From Actinomycetes bacterium (GTDB lineage: Bacteria > Actinomycetota > Thermoleophilia > Gaiellales > F1-60-MAGs149), in the NCBI GenBank assembly GCA_025360225.1, contig JANYCN010000012.1, positions 1-53,837 on the forward strand: a stretch of 53,837 nucleotides of DNA. The letters are read 5' to 3'. A program made the translations under genes and the position numbers. Shown here one piece after another: positions 43,467 through 51,644 of this stretch. The stretch's first letter is position 1, and the number at the start of each line of letters is the position of its first letter. Below the pieces are notes generated by a model. That model saw only the letters and a list, made by a program, of their open reading frames with translations, was not told where the DNA came from and did not search any database.

Positions 43467-45077
43467 TCAGAGCTCGCTGACGCCGCCGGCGTCGACGACG
43501 AGCCGGCGGTTCAGGGTGACCGTCTCGAGCATGCGCCGATCGTGGGTGACCAGAAGCAGCGTGCCGGGGAAGCCGTTCAGCGCGGACTCGAGCTGCTCGA
43601 TCGCTGGCAGGTCGAGGTGGTTCGTCGGCTCGTCGAGCACGAGCAGGTTCACACCACGCGCCTGCAGGAGGGCGAGCGCGGCGCGGGTGCGCTCGCCCGG
43701 TGAGAGGGTGGCGGCCGGTCGCGTGACGTGGTCGGCGGTGAGCCCGAACTTCGCCAGCAACGTGCGCAGGTCGCTCGTCACCATGCTCGGCACCTCGTCA
43801 CCGAAGGCGTCGTGCAACGTGCGATCGCCGAGGAAGAGGGCGCGCGCCTGGTCGACCTCGCCGACGATCACGCCGGGGCCGAGGTTCGCGAGGAGCGCGG
43901 CGAGCAGCGTCGACTTCCCGGAGCCGTTCGCGCCGGTGATCGCGATCCGGTCGCCCCACGCGACCAGGAGCGTGACGGGGCCGAGCCGGAAGCTCCCGCG
44001 CTCGCTGACGAACGCGTCGAGCGCGGCGACAACGGAGCCAGAGCGCGGCGCGGTGGCGATCGCCATGCGCAGATCCCACTCGCGTCGCGGTGCCTCGACG
44101 ACCTCGAGCCGGTCGATCGCTCGCTCGGTCTGGCGGGCCTTCGCCGCCTGCTTCTCGCTCGCCTCGGCACGGTGCTTGCGTCCGATCTTGTCGTTGTCGG
44201 TCGCCTTCCGCCGAGCGTTGCGCACGCCCGACTCCATCCACGAGCGCTGCATCTGCCCACGCTGCTCGAGGCTCGTGCGCGTGTCGGCGTACTCCTCGAA
44301 CGCCTCTCGCGCGTGCCGGCGGCGGATCTCGCGCTCCTCGATGTACGCCGCATAGCCGCCGCCGTAGACGTTCACCTGCCGCTGGGCGAGGTCGAGCTCG
44401 AGGACGCGCGTGACCGTCCGGGCGAGGAACTCGCGGTCGTGGCTGACGAGGATCGTCGGCGCGGCGAGTCGTGCGACGAAGCGTTCAAGACGGTCGAGGC
44501 CGTCGAGGTCGAGATCGTTCGTCGGCTCGTCGAGGAGGAACACGTGAAACTGGCTGAGCAGCAACGACGCCAGCCCGGCGCGGGCCGCCTCGCCACCGGA
44601 GAGGGTCGTCATCGACGCGTCGAGCGCGACGGCGAGCCCGAGCTCGACAGCCACCGCGTCGGCGCGCTGCTCGAGGTCGCCGCCACCGAGCGCGAGCCAG
44701 CGCTCAAGCGCGTCGCCGTAGGCGACGTCCGCGCCCGCCAGGCCGGCGGCGAGGTCCGCCGCAGCGGCGTCCATCGCCGTCTGTGCCGGGCCAACGCCGG
44801 TGCGGCGGCGGAGGAACCCCGCGACCGTCTCACCTGCGAGCCGCTCAGGTTCCTGCGGCAGGTACCCGATCGTCGCGCCGCCCGGTGCCACCTCGACGGT
44901 TCCCGACTCGGCGCCTGCGAGCCCGGCGATGATCCGCAGGAGGGTGCTCTTGCCGGCGCCGTTCGCTCCGACCAGACCGACGACGTCGCGTGGAGCAACG
45001 ACGAGGTCGAGGCCGGTGAACAGCACGCGCTCGGCGTGCCCGGCGGCGAGGCCGCGAACGATGATCGATGCGGCCAT
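43467..45077 (-). CDS. ABC-F family ATPase (ribosome-associated type)
   Basis: A 536-residue protein with two ABC ATPase domains in one chain and no membrane helices, typical of ABC-F factors acting on ribosomes. Walker A: GANGAGKST and GANGSGKST. Signatures: LSGGEAARAG and LSPGERTRAA. Walker B: VFLLDEPTNDLD and LLVLDEPTNHLD. Between them is a charged linker (about 230-320). ATG 45077 starts MAASIIVRG. The open frame further upstream lacks domain sequence. It may rescue stalled ribosomes or give antibiotic protection; sequence alone cannot tell which. Confidence 0.93.
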   Translation of the reverse strand: MAASIIVRGLAAGHAERVLFTGLDLVVAPRDVVGLVGANGAGKSTLLRIIAGLAGAESGTVEVAPGGATIGYLPQEPERLAGETVAGFLRRRTGVGPAQTAMDAAAADLAAGLAGADVAYGDALERWLALGGGDLEQRADAVAVELGLAVALDASMTTLSGGEAARAGLASLLLSQFHVFLLDEPTNDLDLDGLDRLERFVARLAAPTILVSHDREFLARTVTRVLELDLAQRQVNVYGGGYAAYIEEREIRRRHAREAFEEYADTRTSLEQRGQMQRSWMESGVRNARRKATDNDKIGRKHRAEASEKQAAKARQTERAIDRLEVVEAPRREWDLRMAIATAPRSGSVVAALDAFVSERGSFRLGPVTLLVAWGDRIAITGANGSGKSTLLAALLANLGPGVIVGEVDQARALFLGDRTLHDAFGDEVPSMVTSDLRTLLAKFGLTADHVTRPAATLSPGERTRAALALLQARGVNLLVLDEPTNHLDLPAIEQLESALNGFPGTLLLVTHDRRMLETVTLNRRLVVDAGGVSEL

Positions 45078-45150
45078 CGCGACCAACGGTAGTTGAAGGC
45101 GCGCGACTTGCGCGACCATGCCTGAGCACGGCCGACCGGAGGATGACCCG

Positions 45151-45630
45151 ATGACGAGCACGTTCACCCTTGAGCGCACCTACGACGCCTCGCCGGAGCT
45201 CGTGTGGGAGCTGTGGACGACCTCGGGCGGGATCGAGTCATGGTGGGGCCCAGCCGGGTTCGCGGTCGTCGTCGAGTCGCTCGACCTGCGTCCCGGAGGC
45301 GAGCTGCGCTACGCGATGACGGCGGTGCACCCGGAGATGGTCGCGTTCATGGAACGGGAGAAGATGGCGTTGACGACGCCGCAGCGCTGCCTGTTCGAGG
45401 TCGTCTCCGCGCCGCGCCGGCTCGTCTACACGAGCCTCGCCGACTTCATCCCCGCCGTCGAGCCCTACCCCGTCACAACCCGGGTCGAGCTCGTTGCGGA
45501 CGGGCAGGGAACGCAGGTGACGGTGACGGTCGACCGGATGCACGACGAGCTGTGGACGACCCGCTCCCACGACGGCTGGGCGAGCCAGCTCGACCGCCTC
45601 GAGACCACCCTCCGAGCGGCCGCCTCGTAG
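45151..45630 (+). CDS. SRPBCC / AHSA1-like ligand-binding protein
   Basis: A 159-residue START/Bet v1-type fold. It opens FTLERTYDASPELVWELWTT and has GIESWWGPAGFAV and a C-terminal helix with HDGWASQLDRLE, which are hallmarks of the AHSA1-like group. ATG 45151 is favoured over ATG 45118 because GGAGGA (45138-45143) lies 7 nt upstream. Function is unknown; such proteins bind small hydrophobic ligands or assist other proteins. It diverges from the ABC-F gene. Confidence 0.88.
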   Translation: MTSTFTLERTYDASPELVWELWTTSGGIESWWGPAGFAVVVESLDLRPGGELRYAMTAVHPEMVAFMEREKMALTTPQRCLFEVVSAPRRLVYTSLADFIPAVEPYPVTTRVELVADGQGTQVTVTVDRMHDELWTTRSHDGWASQLDRLETTLRAAAS

Positions 45631-45649
45631 CGTTCAGGGGCGGCCCGCG

Positions 45650-46966
45650 TCACGACGCCGGGCCCATGACATGCAGCGCGGCAATGTCCGACGCCCGTCG
45701 CTTCGGGATCTCCGCCTGCTCGGCGCACGCGGGCCAGCGGACGATCGCGTCGTGGACGGCGGCGATCGCATGGCGCGCAACCGGGCGCTTCACGCCACCC
45801 GCGGCGGCAGCGACGAGCAGGTCCTCCTCGCTGATGTCGGTGCCCTTGCCGTTGATCGTCATCTGGTGGGCATCCAACCAGCGGTTTCCCGGCACGTAGG
45901 CGAGCGTCAGGTCGTAGGCGGGGGTAAGGCACCAGCGGCCGCGCCGATCCATCGAGAAGGCCGTGTTCTTGACGTGGTCGTCGCGGTTGCGGGCAAGCAC
46001 GTTGAACGCCATCCGCCGGACGAGCTGCTCGGCGGCGGCGGTGTCGCCGGTGAGGCGCTGGACGAGCTGCAGCGCCTGCTCGTAGCTGTACGCGCGCGGC
46101 GTGTTGTAGTCGACGTGCGCAAGGGCAGCGATCGTCTGCACGTGCGCGCGGTCGCCGGCCTCGCCCCGGTCGAACCGGCGGGTCATGAAGTGCCGGCGTG
46201 GGCCCTCCGCGAGCAGAAGACAGTCGGTCATCTCGATTCCCGCGGCTCGCGCCATCAGGTGGTAGGCGTACTCGACCGGTCCCCAGCCGTCGGGATCGCG
46301 CAGGCCGTGATCGCCCCCACCGACGCCGTCGAACTTCAACAGCCAGTGCCTGAAGCCGGCCGGGGCGTCGAGCTGTCCCGACCGCACCTCGCCGCTGGCC
46401 TCGTTGAAGGCGATCACCGCCTTCGCCCGGGCACCGCCCGCCGAGGTGCCAACCTGGAGGATCTGCTCGACGCCGTGGCGCTCGGAGCCTTCGGAGATCC
46501 TCGTCGCGAGCTCGGCGCGTTCCCGCAAGGCGGCCGCCGCCACCTCGACCAGCGCGGCGACGTCGATCGCCTCAGCCGCGACGACCGAGCCAAACGCCGT
46601 TGCCGGGCGAAACTCGAGCGCCCCCATGCCACGGCTGCCGGTGTAGCAGAGCCGCTCGGCGGCGTCGAAGCTCGCCTCATCGCGCCCGCCAGAGGCCAGC
46701 CAGGCCGCGATCAGCCGCGTCCCCCACCGGTCGGGAAGGGAGTCTGCGAGCATCCCAGGCAGGCCGTGAAAGGCCTCGGCGGCGAGGGTCGGAAACCGGT
46801 AGACGCGGTCGGGGTCGAGCGGCATCTGGAGCGGCGCCGGCTCGATCCCTCGCGCGCCCGCGGCTGCGGCGAACTCCGCGTTCCACTGGAACGCTGCGAC
46901 CGCGCCGGCCTCCGCCGACACCGCGCCGATCGACGTTCCCCACAGCCGCACCTCGCAGACGGTCAC
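45650..46966 (-). CDS. HipA-family Ser/Thr kinase toxin
   Basis: A 438-residue HipA-like kinase. N-terminal subdomain (VRLWGTSIGAVS), Gly/Ser-rich P-loop-like stretch GTSAGGARAKAV, substrate strand HWLLKFDG, catalytic NRDDHVKN and metal-binding PAYDLT are all present, so it is probably active. Known HipA proteins phosphorylate glutamyl-tRNA synthetase or other proteins and slow growth. The start overlaps the hipB-like stop by 4 nt. Confidence 0.92.
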   Translation of the reverse strand: MTVCEVRLWGTSIGAVSAEAGAVAAFQWNAEFAAAAGARGIEPAPLQMPLDPDRVYRFPTLAAEAFHGLPGMLADSLPDRWGTRLIAAWLASGGRDEASFDAAERLCYTGSRGMGALEFRPATAFGSVVAAEAIDVAALVEVAAAALRERAELATRISEGSERHGVEQILQVGTSAGGARAKAVIAFNEASGEVRSGQLDAPAGFRHWLLKFDGVGGGDHGLRDPDGWGPVEYAYHLMARAAGIEMTDCLLLAEGPRRHFMTRRFDRGEAGDRAHVQTIAALAHVDYNTPRAYSYEQALQLVQRLTGDTAAAEQLVRRMAFNVLARNRDDHVKNTAFSMDRRGRWCLTPAYDLTLAYVPGNRWLDAHQMTINGKGTDISEEDLLVAAAAGGVKRPVARHAIAAVHDAIVRWPACAEQAEIPKRRASDIAALHVMGPAS

Positions 46967-47316
46967 CGCTCGTCACCCCAGACCGATGGCCCGGCGGTGT
47001 GGTCGTCCGGACGGGGGTGCCGGCGCGCCCGCTGGCGCTGCCGCGGACGAGCACCGCCCAGCAGCTGCGTCGGGCTCGGCACAGGATCGGGGAGCACGAG
47101 ATCGAGCCGATCGACGATTCCATACACCGCGAGCAAGCGCAGCAGCGTGTCGACCGTTCCGAGCCCTGACTCCGCGCGCTGCACGGCGCCGCGGCTGAGG
47201 CCCCCACGGGTCGCCGCCTCCCCCTGCGAGATGTTCAGAGCGAGCCGCTCGCCGACCAGTCGCTCGCCGAGCAGACGGCTCCGCGCCGCGAGCGTCGTGG
47301 TGTCGCCAAAGCGCAT
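46963..47316 (-). CDS. HipB-like XRE-family antitoxin
   Basis: A 117-residue protein with a helix-turn-helix of XRE type (LALNISQGEAATRGGLSRGAVQRAE, about residues 25-49) and a basic, disordered tail (PRQRQRARRHPRPDD). It should repress the pair and neutralise the HipA-like kinase. The AT-rich region just upstream contains its likely operators. Confidence 0.88.
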   Translation of the reverse strand: MRFGDTTTLAARSRLLGERLVGERLALNISQGEAATRGGLSRGAVQRAESGLGTVDTLLRLLAVYGIVDRLDLVLPDPVPSPTQLLGGARPRQRQRARRHPRPDDHTAGPSVWGDER

Positions 47317-47397
47317 GCATCCAACCTATCACATGGATCTAGTTTTTGACCATTATCTCATGAAATACATGTTAGTGATCCGATTTAGAATCACTAA
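47317..47397 (-). promoter_or_regulatory. AT-rich hipBA control region with dyads
   Basis: This 80-bp stretch is far richer in A+T than the rest of the window. It holds an inverted repeat with 10-nt arms (47372-47381 and 47388-47397, one mismatch), a CATG-AAATA-CATG dyad (47359-47371), and GATAAT (minus strand, 47352-47357) as a probable -10. The larger dyad covers the -35 position and the last codon of the DUF2200 gene, so it may work as both operator and terminator. Confidence 0.5.
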
Positions 47398-47735
47398 TGT
47401 CGGAGGGCCCGCTCCAGCTCACGCCCCTGAGCGAGCTCGTCGACGAGCTTGTCGAGGTAGCGGATCTTCTGCATCAGCGGGTCGGTGACGTCCTCCACCC
47501 GGACGCCGCAGACGGAGCCGGTGATCAGCGTCGCGTTGGCGTTGAGCGGGTGGGCGGCGAAGAGGTTCCGTAACGAGGTTCCCGCGGCGAGATCCGCCTC
47601 AAGACCGGCCTGCTCGACCCCTGCCAGCCAGCAGATCACCGCGTCGAGCTCCTCCTTCCTGCGCCCCTTCCGCTCGACCTTCCTCCGGTAGAGGGGATAC
47701 ACCGCGCTCACGCTCGTCTCGAAGATCCGGCTCAT
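47394..47735 (-). CDS. DUF2200-family protein
   Basis: A 113-residue small soluble protein. It begins RIFETSVSAVYPLYRRKVERKGR and has the ICWLAGV segment seen in DUF2200. No known function and no catalytic motif. It lies directly upstream of the HipBA module in the same direction, but the dyad between them suggests a separate transcript. Confidence 0.8.
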   Translation of the reverse strand: MSRIFETSVSAVYPLYRRKVERKGRRKEELDAVICWLAGVEQAGLEADLAAGTSLRNLFAAHPLNANATLITGSVCGVRVEDVTDPLMQKIRYLDKLVDELAQGRELERALRH

Positions 47736-47811
47736 CGCAGTGCAGTGTCGCTAGGCCTCCCACGCCCATGCCGCGCGATCTTCGGCGACGTCGCCTCAGA
47801 ACAGGGACGTG

Positions 47812-49080
47812 TTAGCGCGCGGACATCGGCACGAACTCGCGCAGCGGCGAGCCGACGTAGATCTGACGCGGCCGGGAGATCTTCTGCTCCGGGTCGTTCA
47901 GCATCTCCTCCCACTGCGCGATCCAGCCGGGAAGACGACCGAGCGCGAACAGCACCGTGAAGTAGTTCGTCGGGTACCCCATCGCCTGGTAGATGAGCCC
48001 GGAGTAGAAGTCGACGTTCGGGTACAGCTTGCGCGAGACGAAGTACTCGTCCTCGAGCGCGATGCGCTCGAGCTCCAAGGCGATCTTCAGCTTCGGGTTC
48101 AGGCCGGTCTGCTCGAACACCTCGTCGGCGACGCGCTTGATCAGCTTCGCGCGCGGGTCATAGCTCTTGTAGACGCGGTGCCCGAACCCCATCAGTCGAC
48201 CCCGACCAGCCTTCACGGACTCGATGAAGGCCGGCACGTTCTCGATCGACCCGACCTCGTCGAGCATCTTCAGCACCGCCTCGTTCGCACCGCCGTGCAG
48301 CGGTCCGTAGAGCGCCGCGATGCCGGCCGAGACCGCCGAGAACGGGTCGACGTGCGAGGAGCCGACGCTGCGCACGGCGCTCGTCGAGCAGTTCTGCTCG
48401 TGGTCGGCGTGGAGGATCAGCAGCACCTCAAGCGCCTGCTGCAGCACCGGGTTCGGCTGCAGCGAGCCGCCGATCTCGAACGTCATGTTGACGAAGTTGC
48501 CGACGTAGCTGAGGTCGTTGCGCGGCAGCACGTACGGCAGCCCACGGGAGTGGCGGAAGATGAACGCCGCGATCGTCGGGATCTTCGCGATCAGGCGCAC
48601 GCGCTGGAGATAGCGTCCGTCGCGATCGCCGATCTCCTTCGCGTCCGGATAGAACGTCGACAACGCCCCCATCGCGCCGAGCAGCATCCCCATCGGGTGC
48701 GCGTCGTAGCGGAAGCCCTCGAGGAACTTCTTCACGTTCTGATGCACGTAGGTGTGGATGCGGACGTCGTCCTCCCACGCCTTCAGCTGTGCAGCGGTCG
48801 GCAGCTCGCCCTCAAACAGCAGGTAGGCCGTCTCGAGGAAGGTGGCGCTCTCCGCTACCTGCTCGATCGGATAGCCGCGGTAGCGAAGGATGCCGGCGTC
48901 ACCATCGATCTCGGTGATCGCGCTGCGACACGACCCGGTGTTCAGGTACGCCGGGTCATAGGAGAGAAGGCCGAGCTTCCCGAGATCGGTCGCGCGGATC
49001 GCGCCATCGACGATCGGCAGCGTGTGCTCGACGCCCGTGCGGTTGTCGATCACGGTTAGCGTCTCGGAAGGCGGGTTCAC
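47812..49080 (-). CDS. gltA: Citrate synthase
   Basis: A 422-residue enzyme that joins acetyl-CoA and oxaloacetate. It has the N-terminal beta extension of hexameric bacterial citrate synthases (ETLTVIDNRTG). Catalytic motifs: HADHEQNCSTSAVR, GPLHGGANEAV and MGFGHRVYKSYDPRA. GTG 49080 is preferred over upstream starts because TACAGT ends 7 nt before it and no ribosome site is seen, suggesting a leaderless message. Start codons of this gene and pabB are 43 bp apart on opposite strands. Confidence 0.96.
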   Translation of the reverse strand: MNPPSETLTVIDNRTGVEHTLPIVDGAIRATDLGKLGLLSYDPAYLNTGSCRSAITEIDGDAGILRYRGYPIEQVAESATFLETAYLLFEGELPTAAQLKAWEDDVRIHTYVHQNVKKFLEGFRYDAHPMGMLLGAMGALSTFYPDAKEIGDRDGRYLQRVRLIAKIPTIAAFIFRHSRGLPYVLPRNDLSYVGNFVNMTFEIGGSLQPNPVLQQALEVLLILHADHEQNCSTSAVRSVGSSHVDPFSAVSAGIAALYGPLHGGANEAVLKMLDEVGSIENVPAFIESVKAGRGRLMGFGHRVYKSYDPRAKLIKRVADEVFEQTGLNPKLKIALELERIALEDEYFVSRKLYPNVDFYSGLIYQAMGYPTNYFTVLFALGRLPGWIAQWEEMLNDPEQKISRPRQIYVGSPLREFVPMSAR

Positions 49081-49123
49081 ACGTCGCACTGTAGACCACG
49101 GCCATCGGCGAGAATGGCGGAGC
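49081..49123. promoter_or_regulatory. Compact divergent promoters of gltA and pabB
   Basis: Only 43 bp separate the two start codons. TACAGT (minus strand, 49088-49093) ends 7 nt before GTG 49080. GAGAAT (plus strand, 49110-49115) ends 8 nt before GTG 49124. Good -35 boxes are not evident. Confidence 0.4.
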
Positions 49124-50386
49124 GTGAGCGCCACCCCCACCACCCCGTCGGCGCTCGCCGTGCTGCGCTACCTGCAGGCGGAGGGCCACGCGCCAAGCCT
49201 CGTCGAGGACGGACGCACGTTCCTCGCGATCGCACCGACCGAGACGATCGTCACGCCCCCTGGTGCCGGCGCTGGCCTGATGGCGATCCCGCCACGCCTC
49301 GTCCACGGCGCACACGGACGCGGCCTCTGGATCGGCGCGATCGCCTACGACGCCGCCTTTGGCCTGCTCGGCATCGGTACCCGCCACGCATTCTCGGTGC
49401 CGACGGTGATCGCCGCCTACCACCCGACCTACGCCGTGCTTGACGACGCCGGCTGGAGCGTCGTCGGCGCCGACGGCGACGCATACGAGGTGCTGCTACG
49501 GGCAACCACCGCCGCTCCTGCTCCTGCCGCGCGACCGCGAGCGGAGCCTCGGCTCGCGACGAGCTCGGCAACGCGCGCCGAGCACGCCACGGCGTGCCGC
49601 GAGGCGCAGCGGCTGATCGCGCTCGGAGAGGCGTTCGAGGTGAACCTGGCGCACGTGCTCAGCGTTCCCTGGACCGACGGCGGGCTTGACCTGTACGAGC
49701 GGCTCACGACCGAGAGCCGCGGCGCGCACGGCGCGTACCTCGCGCTCGGCGGCGTCGAGATCGCGTCGGTGTCGCCCGAGCTGTTCCTCCGTATCGATGG
49801 GAACCGGTGCGAGACACGGCCGATCAAGGGCACCCGCCAACGCAGCAGCGACCCGGTCGAGGACGCCGCTCTCGCCGCCGACCTCGTCGGCTCGGAGAAG
49901 GATCGCGCGGAGAACCTGATGATCGTCGACCTCTTGCGCAACGACCTGACAGCGACCGCCGAGCCGGCGTCGGTCCGCGTCGAGGCGCTCTGCCTGCTCG
50001 AACGAACGGCAAGCGTGATGCACCTCGTCTCGGTCGTCACCTCGCGCGTGCGCGCCGGCATCCGTCAACCGGACGTCCTCGTCTCGTGCTTCCCAGGCGG
50101 CTCGATCACCGGCGCGCCGAAGCGGCGCTCGATCGAGCTGATCGACCAGCTGGAGCGCGCCCCGCGCGGCTTCTACTGCGGCTCCGTGTTCGCCTGGGAG
50201 CCCGCCGCGGCGCGCCTGACGGCGAGCATCGCGATCCGCACCGCGACGGTCACGGACGGCGTGGCGCGCTACGGCGCTGGCGGCGCCGTGACGCTCCTGT
50301 CCGACGCCGACGAGGAGGCGGAGGAGACGATCATCAAGGCCCGCCCGTTCCTCAACGCAACGAACGCGACGCCGGTGGGCTGGTGA
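49124..50386 (+). CDS. pabB: Aminodeoxychorismate synthase component I
   Basis: A 420-residue chorismate-binding enzyme that makes 4-amino-4-deoxychorismate for folate, using ammonia from PabA. The motif PIKGTRQR is the PabB form, whose Lys forms a covalent intermediate; anthranilate synthase TrpE has Ala there. Other motifs: ASVSPELFLRI, EKDRAENLMIVDLLRNDL and FPGGSITGAPK. GTG 49124 was chosen because the conserved part begins soon after. The first gene of a pabB-pabC-pabA operon. Confidence 0.94.
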   Translation: MSATPTTPSALAVLRYLQAEGHAPSLVEDGRTFLAIAPTETIVTPPGAGAGLMAIPPRLVHGAHGRGLWIGAIAYDAAFGLLGIGTRHAFSVPTVIAAYHPTYAVLDDAGWSVVGADGDAYEVLLRATTAAPAPAARPRAEPRLATSSATRAEHATACREAQRLIALGEAFEVNLAHVLSVPWTDGGLDLYERLTTESRGAHGAYLALGGVEIASVSPELFLRIDGNRCETRPIKGTRQRSSDPVEDAALAADLVGSEKDRAENLMIVDLLRNDLTATAEPASVRVEALCLLERTASVMHLVSVVTSRVRAGIRQPDVLVSCFPGGSITGAPKRRSIELIDQLERAPRGFYCGSVFAWEPAAARLTASIAIRTATVTDGVARYGAGGAVTLLSDADEEAEETIIKARPFLNATNATPVGW

Positions 50387-51003
50387 TGGAGCCGATCTTC
50401 GAGACGGCGCTGGTCACGAACGGGCGCGTGCGCCTGCTCGACCGACACCTGGCGCGTCTCGCGCGCTGCGGCGCCGACCCGACGCAGGTTGCGGCGGTCG
50501 CCGACGCGTTCCGTCACGCCAGCGCGGTCGATCAGGTGCTGCGCGTCGACGTCAGCGATGCCGGAGTCGTCGCGACGGCGCGCGCGCCGCGCGCGCCGAC
50601 CGCCGTCGATCTGGCGCGCGTGATCGCGTTCGACCCGTCTGACGCCACGCGCGAGGCAAAGCGCGCGGGGCGCGGGTGGGCCGCGGCGGCGGAGGCGACG
50701 GCGGGATCCGCCGAGGCGCTGCTCGTGTCGAAGGACGGGCTCGTCGGCGAGACGACACGCGCGAACGTGTTCTGCCTGCTCGCCGGCGAGGTCGTGACGC
50801 CACCCGCAGCGGGGATCCTGTCCGGCATCACCCGCTCGTGGGTGATCGAGACGACCGCGGCGGTGGAGCGCCCCGTGACGATCGCCGAGCTGCAGAGCGC
50901 TGACGCGGTCTTCCTCACGACCGCAGGTCGCGGCATCGTCGCCGTCGTCGGCCGACACGCGCCGCTCGTCGACGATCTCGCCCGACGCTGGCGGGCGCTG
51001 TGA
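50386..51003 (+). CDS. pabC: 4-amino-4-deoxychorismate lyase-like (class IV aminotransferase fold)
   Basis: A 205-residue protein, shorter than most PabC (about 270), with a trimmed N-terminal region. The PLP-Lys is probably in AKRAGRG, followed by EALLVSKDGLVGETTRANVF and GILSGITRSWV, which match the family. It would release pyruvate from aminodeoxychorismate to give p-aminobenzoate. The ATG shares one base with the pabB stop and the stop overlaps pabA by 4 nt, so all three are coupled. Confidence 0.88.
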   Translation: MEPIFETALVTNGRVRLLDRHLARLARCGADPTQVAAVADAFRHASAVDQVLRVDVSDAGVVATARAPRAPTAVDLARVIAFDPSDATREAKRAGRGWAAAAEATAGSAEALLVSKDGLVGETTRANVFCLLAGEVVTPPAAGILSGITRSWVIETTAAVERPVTIAELQSADAVFLTTAGRGIVAVVGRHAPLVDDLARRWRAL

Positions 51004-51644
51004 TCGTGATCCTCGACAACCGCGACTCGTTCGTGTTGAACGTCGCGCACCGTCTCGCGGAGCTCGGCGTCGCCAGCACCGTCGTGCCGTCCCACTCGAC
51101 GCGCCTCGACGAGCTCGCGGCCCTCGACCCGGCAGGCGTCATCGTGTCACCGGGGCCACAGGGCCCCGACGAGGCTGGCGTCTCGACGGCCGCGATCCGC
51201 GCCCTTGGCGAGCGCATCCCGGTGCTCGGGATCTGCCTCGGTCACCAGTGCATCGCCGTTGCCCACGGCGTTGCCGTCGCGCCGACCGCGAACGCGTGCC
51301 ACGGACGGGCGTCGCTCGTCTCCCACGATGGCCTAGGCCTGCTCGCCGGCCTCGCCTCGCCCTTCCCGGCCGGCCGCTACCACGCGCTCGCAGCTGCCGA
51401 TCCCGGCCCGGGGTCGCCGCTCGTCGTCTCCGCCCGCCTCGCCGACGGCAGCGGCCTCGTGATGGGCCTGCGCCACCGAACGCTGCCGATCGAGGGGGTG
51501 CAGTTTCACCCGGAGAGCGTGCTCACGCCGCTCGGCTACCGCATCCTCGGCAACTTCGCCCGCCAGTGCGGGCTCGCCGTCAACGCGTCAGCCGAGGAAG
51601 GTGAAGGCAGACTGCCCGACGATCGCGCCGTACCGGCGCGCTGA
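51000..51644 (+). CDS. pabA: Glutamine amidotransferase component of aminodeoxychorismate synthase
   Basis: A 214-residue class I glutamine amidotransferase that feeds ammonia to PabB. Oxyanion motif SPGPQGPDEAG, nucleophile Cys in GICLGHQ, and catalytic His/Glu in QFHPES. Start GTG 51000 overlaps the pabC stop. About 20 C-terminal residues after the domain end are read through the 3' end of the convergent secreted-protein gene (57-bp overlap), so the tail is probably not functional. Confidence 0.94.
   Translation: MIVILDNRDSFVLNVAHRLAELGVASTVVPSHSTRLDELAALDPAGVIVSPGPQGPDEAGVSTAAIRALGERIPVLGICLGHQCIAVAHGVAVAPTANACHGRASLVSHDGLGLLAGLASPFPAGRYHALAAADPGPGSPLVVSARLADGSGLVMGLRHRTLPIEGVQFHPESVLTPLGYRILGNFARQCGLAVNASAEEGEGRLPDDRAVPAR

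Noticed and set aside
47399-49143. Mobile element around the HipBA, DUF2200 and citrate synthase region
   Set aside because: No transposase, integrase, terminal repeats or target duplications are visible.
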